In this document: piece after piece, positions 22,295 through 26,070 of the stretch
Layout of the letters: each line of letters opens with the position of its first letter
How positions within the stretch are numbered: the stretch's first letter is position 1
Source of the DNA: a virus
Direction: 5' to 3' (one strand)
Length of the DNA stretch: 26,070 nt
IMG/VR virus record: IMGVR_UViG_3300035189_000011
Coordinates: 1-26,070 of that record
The notes under the pieces: generated by a model
Databases searched by the model: none
What the model was told of the DNA's origin: nothing
The model's input: the letters and a program-made list of their open reading frames with translations, nothing else
Position numbers and translations under genes: made by a program

Positions 22295-22383
22295 CCCTAT
22301 TTGCATGGCAGCCCGGCAGGGCGCGGGACTCGTCACCCCGCACGCCATGCTCCTTGACGACTCAATGACCAGAGGAAATTCCC

Positions 22384-22779
22384 GTGACCAAAGTTACCGT
22401 GAAAGAGACCGCCGAACAGGTCGAGGCGCCGAAAAAGCCGAAGTTCGAAACGATCACCGACAGCCGCGGGCGCACGATTCAGTTGCGAAAGCTCGATCCG
22501 CTGCAACAGGCGCGGCTGGTTATCGCCGTCGGCGGCGAGATCTCCATGAACAGCGTTTTCATGAATGGTTTCGCGCTGCCTGCAGCAATGGTGGTCTTTA
22601 TCGATGATGTCGGTTTTGGATTGCCTGCGACTCTCAAACAGATCGAGTCGATGCTGTCCGAACTGGGTGAAGAGGGCATGGCAGCCATCACTGATAGCAT
22701 GATCGCCAAACACAAACTGGCAGAAGCTGAAGCAATCGCCACTGCCGAAAGCGCAGAGCAGGCCGCCGCAAAAAACTAG
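22384..22779 (+). CDS. Tail assembly chaperone, short (G-like) form
   Basis: A 131-aa product starting with GTG 22384 after AGAGGAA (22372-22378). It is acidic and helical, with a typical chaperone motif (RTIQLRKLDPLQQARLVI) near 30-48. It lies after the tail tube gene, the position of lambda G or P2 E. The last sense codons AAA AAC form a slippery heptamer directly before the TAG stop, so a share of ribosomes should continue into a 63-codon extension. Confidence 0.85.
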   Translation: MTKVTVKETAEQVEAPKKPKFETITDSRGRTIQLRKLDPLQQARLVIAVGGEISMNSVFMNGFALPAAMVVFIDDVGFGLPATLKQIESMLSELGEEGMAAITDSMIAKHKLAEAEAIATAESAEQAAAKN

Positions 22780-22967
22780 TAGAGAACCCCGGTTTTCGCA
22801 GCGATTGTTGGCTGATGAAAAACGGGGTTCCCTTCAGCGTGCTGTTCGAATGCGAAACGCTTGAAAGTTATGAGCGAATGGCCTTCTCGGTAACTTTTTC
22901 TGAGCTGGAAGGCTACAAGTACAACTGGCAGACCGGTCAATTTGACGAGGTGAAGAGTGGAGCTTAA
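22384..22967 (+). CDS. Tail assembly chaperone, frameshifted (GT-like) fusion
   Basis: Product of -1 frameshifting at 22770-22776; reading joins 22384-22776 to 22776-22967, giving about 194 aa. The extension begins LVENPGFRSDCWLMKNGV and ends KSGA, with normal composition (LESYERMAFSVTFSELEGY) and no good start of its own. In the lambda G/GT and P2 E/E' systems such a fusion links tail tube and tape measure during assembly. The tape measure gene is not next in line here; it probably lies beyond the window, past the inserted control island. Confidence 0.82.
22770..22830 (+). promoter_or_regulatory. -1 programmed frameshift signal
   Basis: Slippery heptamer A AAA AAC (22770-22776) in the correct phase, stop TAG at 22777, seven-nt spacer, then a 14-bp stem with one mismatch (22784-22797 with 22817-22830) and a 19-nt loop. 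Heptamer, spacing and stem match known -1 frameshift sites. Confidence 0.85.
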
Positions 22968-23448
22968 AAGCCTGGGCGATCTCGCTCTGCATCTCGTGTC
23001 TACTGAAGCAGGGATGCTAAAACACCTACACGAAGGCCTCGAAAAGTGCGCCGTGCGCATTGAGAAGACAGCCAAGGAAGAGATCGGGCATTACCAGTCG
23101 GCGGTTGGCCCATTCGTTGCCTGGGATCGACTCGCCGACTCCACGGAAGAGCACAAGGCCAAGATGGGTTACCCAGCCGATGCGCCGCTTGAGGCCTCCG
23201 GTGAGATGCGCGACAGCATCACGCACGAATCACACGGGCTTGAGGCAATCATCGGTTCGACTGACGAGAAGATGGCGTATCACGAATTCGGCACGCCGAA
23301 GATGCCGGCGCGCCCCGTGATGGGGCCGGCAGTGTTCCGGAACAAGGAATATATCCGCCGTTTGATCGGCGAGGCGGCAATCAGTGGCCTGGTTGGCGGC
23401 AGCCGGATTCATGCTTCACTTGGCTACGACACCACGACTGGAGAGTGA
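22957..23448 (+). CDS. HK97 gp10-like / virion morphogenesis protein candidate
   Basis: A 163-aa protein starting with GTG 22957, which overlaps the frameshift extension by 11 nt; GAGGTGAAGA upstream is the ribosome-binding site. The block MAYHEFGTPKMPARPVMGPA (about 107-126) is the hallmark of gp10-like or virion morphogenesis proteins, which work in head-tail joining or tail completion. The N-terminal half is helical. Family call moderate. Confidence 0.72.
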   Translation: MELKSLGDLALHLVSTEAGMLKHLHEGLEKCAVRIEKTAKEEIGHYQSAVGPFVAWDRLADSTEEHKAKMGYPADAPLEASGEMRDSITHESHGLEAIIGSTDEKMAYHEFGTPKMPARPVMGPAVFRNKEYIRRLIGEAAISGLVGGSRIHASLGYDTTTGE

Positions 23449-23450
23449 GC

Positions 23451-23801
23451 ATGAGGCGCGACTGGGACTTAATCAGAGTGTTACTCGTTGAGCTTGAAAG
23501 CTCCGAGGGCGCTCTATGTACACGCGACGTTGAGGGCTACCCGGAAGAGGCCATCAATTACCACATGGATCTACTGATCGGTGCCGGGCTTGCTGATGGC
23601 GAGTGCAGAACCGGCATCGGCAGCGCAGGGACCACCTGCCATCTGAAAAGGCTGACCTGGGCAGGGCATGAATTTCTAGACGGCATTCGCAGCAAAAACG
23701 CCTGGAACGCAATCAAGAAGGTCGCGCAGGAGAAGGGGCTTTCGCTCTCCTTCGAAGTGGTGAAGCTGGCTGCTGCGCATGCCATCAAGGCGATGTTCTA
23801 G
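23451..23801 (+). CDS. DUF2513 protein
   Basis: A 116-aa protein starting MRRDWDLIRVLLVELE, the DUF2513 signature, with INYHMDLLIGAGLADG and LTWAGHEFLDGIR. ATG 23451 preferred over GTG 23445 because the family starts at M-R/K-R-D. The C-terminus (KGLSLSFEVVKLAAAHAIK) is also typical. The fold resembles a winged helix. DUF2513 proteins are phage accessory proteins of unknown role; here it borders the regulatory island in the tail region. Confidence 0.85.
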   Translation: MRRDWDLIRVLLVELESSEGALCTRDVEGYPEEAINYHMDLLIGAGLADGECRTGIGSAGTTCHLKRLTWAGHEFLDGIRSKNAWNAIKKVAQEKGLSLSFEVVKLAAAHAIKAMF

Positions 23802-23827
23802 AGCGTCCGATGGCAGGGCTTGAATAC

Positions 23828-24505
23828 CTAAAGCTTTTTGGATTTTATTTTTTCAATAAACTCGGAAAGCGGAGGAACCTCGTCCAGATTTACGCCTATG
23901 GCCGCAGCCTCTCTAAACACGATCGCGCTCATTAGCTCTCCTGGAGTTACCCCGAGCCCATCTGCAATGGCGGCGAACCGGCGGTACGAATCGGGGGGTA
24001 CTGGAGCCAGAGTCTTTCTGCTGCCAACTGAGTTATCTCCAGGCTCTACGAAATGAAGCAGTACAGACTCCTCCTCATCTTTGGTGCCAGCCAGCGAGCT
24101 AACGCTTATGCCCAGAGCTTGAGCAATCTTAAGAACGTCATCTGGCGACGGAAGGAGCACGCCAAGCTCCATGTCAGCCAAATCATCTTTAGGTATACCC
24201 GTAGCTTCGGAGAGTTTCTTCTTGCTAATCAGCGCGTCAGTCCTGACTGCTACTAAGCGAGAAGAAAACCCTTCGTAGATTTTTAATTTATTGGGTTTCT
24301 TAGATAGCGCGCGCTGAAGATCATCAACGCTGAGGTCTAGCGCCTCGGCCAGCTTCATGATGACTTTGAGCCTTGGGCTTGCCTGGTCCGACTCGTAACG
24401 GGATATCTGGCTCCATGAAACACCAGATTTTTCGGCTAGCTCGCGCTGCGTCAAGCCAAGCTCTGCGCGGCGCGTGGCTATGCGCGAGCCAAAGGAATCA
24501 GTCAT
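23828..24505 (-). CDS. Second repressor, two XRE helix-turn-helix domains
   Basis: A 225-aa leftward regulator. HTH 1 spans about residues 8-62 (SRIATRRAELGLTQRELAEK ... SQISRYESD). A second HTH-like domain spans about 80-140 (LISKKKLSEATGIPKDDLAD ... VLKIAQALGISVSSL). No S24 protease motif is present, so it should not self-cleave in SOS. Start at 24505 fits family length; the earlier start would cross the promoter. It is opposite to its tail-gene neighbours and diverges from an Arc-like gene and an antirepressor gene. A 20-bp palindrome over its -10 suggests autorepression. It lowers the local GC content. Confidence 0.85.
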   Translation of the reverse strand: MTDSFGSRIATRRAELGLTQRELAEKSGVSWSQISRYESDQASPRLKVIMKLAEALDLSVDDLQRALSKKPNKLKIYEGFSSRLVAVRTDALISKKKLSEATGIPKDDLADMELGVLLPSPDDVLKIAQALGISVSSLAGTKDEEESVLLHFVEPGDNSVGSRKTLAPVPPDSYRRFAAIADGLGVTPGELMSAIVFREAAAIGVNLDEVPPLSEFIEKIKSKKL

Positions 24506-24541
24506 GGGAGTTGTCAATATATGGCTAAAACAATAGAGGAA

Positions 24542-24570
24542 ATTATACGGTAAAGCGTATAAACGCAACA
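24542..24570 (-). promoter_or_regulatory. Promoter and operator of the second repressor
   Basis: On the minus strand a perfect -10 TATAAT (24547-24542) follows a weak -35 around 24563-24570. A 20-bp palindrome, TTATACG-6-CGTATAA (24543-24562), overlaps this -10 and is the best operator candidate for the XRE repressor. Confidence 0.6.
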
Positions 24571-24629
24571 AAGACAACAAATGAGTTGACAGCGACAACA
24601 AACGCAACGAAACTCATAAAACGCAACAA
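24562..24629 (+). repeat. Direct repeats before the Arc-like gene
   Basis: AACGCAACRA occurs three times: 24562-24571, 24601-24610, 24620-24629 (39 and 19 bp apart, about 2:1). GACAACAAA occurs at 24573-24581 and 24594-24602. A TTGACA box lies at 24586-24591 with only a weak -10. Likely regulator sites, perhaps for the Arc-like protein. Confidence 0.5.
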
Positions 24630-24645
24630 GATAAGAGGATGCATC

Positions 24646-24813
24646 ATGCAGGCAGCAGAGAAAAAGGTAGTGGGTGTGCGGCTAGAGGATCTGATGCGAA
24701 CCGCCTTAGCGATTAAGGCTAAGCAAAACGATCGCAGCCTTAGCAAGGAAATCGTTTCGCGCCTTAGGAAATCCCTTGAGCAGGAGATGGATAATGGAAA
24801 GCAGCAGGCATAA
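24646..24813 (+). CDS. Arc-like ribbon-helix-helix protein
   Basis: A 55-aa protein: beta strand KKVVGVRLED, helix one, then NDRSLSKEIVSRLRKSLEQE, closely resembling the second helix region of P22 Arc. AAGAGGATG before the ATG. Arc-type dimers bind DNA through the strand. It lies between the XRE repressor and a Rha antirepressor, exactly the P22 immI arrangement, where Arc limits antirepressor expression. Confidence 0.85.
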   Translation: MQAAEKKVVGVRLEDLMRTALAIKAKQNDRSLSKEIVSRLRKSLEQEMDNGKQQA

Positions 24814-24845
24814 AAAAACCCCTACGCTGGCAGGCGACGGGGCTT
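24812..24845 (-). terminator. Leftward terminator / leader hairpin before the antirepressor
   Basis: CCCC/GGGG (24819-24822 with 24839-24842) extended by CGC/GCG inside and by A-U and G-U pairs outside in leftward RNA, followed leftward by U7. Rightward it forms a weaker hairpin without U run, between two possible antirepressor starts. Confidence 0.5.
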
Positions 24846-24877
24846 CGGGTGTGAAAACTTTGGACGGAGTTCACGAG

Positions 24878-25729
24878 ATGAATAGTAGCACAGTGGTTGA
24901 CATACGCAAATTTGTGGAAGCGCGCAACGGACTGCCTTTCACCACAACTCAAAGCGTCGCCGAGGCCTTCGGAAAACAGCACCAGCATGTCACTCAAAAG
25001 ATCGAATCGCTTGAGTGTTCTGAGCAATTTTTAACCAGCAACTTTTCGCTGGTTGGATTCGAGCATCGCGGGAACAGCTACAAATCCTACGAAATGACCA
25101 AGGACGGTTTTATGTTCCTGGTCATGGGCTTCACCGGTCAGAAAGCGGCCGCCATCAAGGAAGCGTATATCTGCGCCTTCAACTGGATGGCAGAGCAGCT
25201 GGGGCTTTCGAGCAAGATGCTGGTAGCGAAGGCAGTCCATGAAGCGCTCGGCGCCGATGGTGCCAGAATCATCAGCAACGTGATCCGCTGTCGCGTAGCT
25301 CGGCTTGATGTCGAGCACCAGCGCAGCGCCTCGATGAAAATGTCATCAGCTCTGCATGCGCGCTTCGGCGTACCTCGCACTGAGCTGATCCCGGCCGACC
25401 AAATGGACAGCGCCTGCAACTTCATCGCCGCTTACGCGATTGAGGGCGAGTATCTGCCGAAGCAGGAAGAGGGTGGCCTGCATTTCAGCAGGTACGAGGT
25501 CAGCGCTGTTTACATAATGATGTCGCGGATATCGTCCATGCAGAAGCATCGGGAATGCCTATTCGCGGCAGGGAGAGCGCTTGGCGCTGACCCACTCAAG
25601 GCAGTTGCTGATCAGATCCGTGAGTCATACTTTTCGTTTTCGACACTAGACAAGCGTCGCGACGAAATTTACGGCATGTATCGCTCGCTGGGCAGTGACG
25701 GCGGTTACGCCATGGGGAGTGCAGCATGA
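24878..25729 (+). CDS. Second Rha-family antirepressor
   Basis: A 283-aa protein. Residues about 10-115 are a Rha-type domain (TTQSVAEAFGKQHQHVTQKI; FEHRGNSYKSYEMTKDGFMF; KEAYICAFNWM). The C-terminal part is helical and differs from the KilAC domain of the first Rha protein. Start 24878 has GGAG eight bases upstream; an in-frame ATG at 24794, also with GGAG, would add 28 residues and overlap the Arc-like gene. Expected to counter a repressor, here probably under Arc-like or XRE control. Ends in an ATGA overlap with the next gene. Confidence 0.8.
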   Translation: MNSSTVVDIRKFVEARNGLPFTTTQSVAEAFGKQHQHVTQKIESLECSEQFLTSNFSLVGFEHRGNSYKSYEMTKDGFMFLVMGFTGQKAAAIKEAYICAFNWMAEQLGLSSKMLVAKAVHEALGADGARIISNVIRCRVARLDVEHQRSASMKMSSALHARFGVPRTELIPADQMDSACNFIAAYAIEGEYLPKQEEGGLHFSRYEVSAVYIMMSRISSMQKHRECLFAAGRALGADPLKAVADQIRESYFSFSTLDKRRDEIYGMYRSLGSDGGYAMGSAA

Positions 25730-26070
25730 GCATGGAACTCCTGACCCTGAGTATTACCGGTTCTTCGCCTCTCATGATGCATAGCGACCGACTGGCTAAC
25801 CCGTTGCTGCCCGAGACTAAGGCGCATAAGGAGCTGACCGGCAAGCGCAAGAAAACAGATGACGACCACTTGGCTATCGCGCGCTCCGAGTTCATTGCCG
25901 GCGCGTACCACGATGAGAAGACTGGGTTCTTCATTCCGGGCCAGAACTTCGACGCTACCTTCTGGGCTGGCGCCAAGCTGCAAAAGCTCGGCGTCCACTG
26001 GAAGCGCGGCGCGATGGTGATGACCGACAAGGCAAAGCTGGTGTTCGACGGCCCAACTAACCCAGCCAAT
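25726..26070 (+). CDS. Unknown phage protein, 5' part
   Basis: The first 115 codons of a gene open to the window end. Start ATG 25726 overlaps the antirepressor stop (ATGA); ATG 25732 is an alternative. The N-terminus MELLTLSITGSSPLMMHSDR, then GKRKKTDDDHLAIAR and FFIPGQNFDATFWAGAKLQ, look like a conserved phage protein of unknown role. I know of similar N-termini in unrelated phages but cannot name a function. The opposite strand also stays open here but is a shadow frame. Confidence 0.75.
   Translation, partial: MSMELLTLSITGSSPLMMHSDRLANPLLPETKAHKELTGKRKKTDDDHLAIARSEFIAGAYHDEKTGFFIPGQNFDATFWAGAKLQKLGVHWKRGAMVMTDKAKLVFDGPTNPAN

Noticed and set aside
25596-26069. Leftward 157-codon frame at the right end
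   Set aside because: The rightward frame from 25726 is coupled to the antirepressor and has a better protein-like composition.
1-26070. CRISPR arrays, insertion sequences, integrase or att sites
   Set aside because: No regularly spaced repeats, transposase or integrase motifs, or convincing att-like duplications were seen.

Overview
The window looks like part of a temperate, tailed Pseudomonas-type phage or prophage. It has GC-rich codon use, dense head-to-tail genes and lambdoid control logic. Assignment to Pseudomonas rests on protein and codon style only, because no host gene, integrase or att site is visible. Both ends cut genes: a leftward gene at 1-64 and a rightward gene at 25726-26070.

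Layout. (a) 1-793: start of a leftward early operon. Its promoter (about 622-650) drives a roughly 550-nt gene-free leader full of perfect stem-loops, with an rRNA-operon-type boxA near the 5' end. (b) 794-2837, leftward: an S24-type repressor followed by two accessory genes, an unknown 246-aa protein and a PIN-domain nuclease. They sit where rex-like lysogenic genes would sit. (c) 2831-2908: divergent operator/promoter region. Five copies of a 13-bp palindrome (GWACYNNNRGTWC) lie here and at the leftward promoter, in pairs with the same 24-bp spacing. (d) 2922-9841, rightward: Cro, small early proteins, a leftward antisense-overlapping gene (3898-4314), a Rha/KilAC antirepressor, DnaT-like and lambda-P-like replication proteins, TraR/DksA, NinB, YbcO-like and VRR-NUC nucleases, small membrane peptides, and a probable Q-type late antiterminator. 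Most of these genes overlap by 1-8 nt.

(e) 9845-10294: a consensus-like late promoter followed at once by a terminator (pR'-tR' design), then a tRNA-like structured RNA with D- and T-arms but an expanded anticodon/variable region and a degenerate acceptor. (f) 10397-12365: small membrane (holin-like) genes and two related Pro/Ala-rich proteins; no endolysin is seen. (g) 12386-20191: terminase, DUF4055 portal, scaffold, P22-like coat and connector genes. (h) 20252-23448: contractile tail sheath and tube, and a tail chaperone with a clear -1 frameshift signal that adds a 63-codon extension. (i) 23451-26070: an inserted control island with a DUF2513 gene, a leftward two-HTH repressor, an Arc-like protein, a second Rha-type antirepressor and an unknown partial gene. 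Its layout recalls P22 immI.

Taken together: repressor and Cro control left and right early promoters; early genes replicate DNA and make Q; Q lets late transcription pass a series of intrinsic terminators through lysis, head and tail genes; the second island probably modulates immunity independently.
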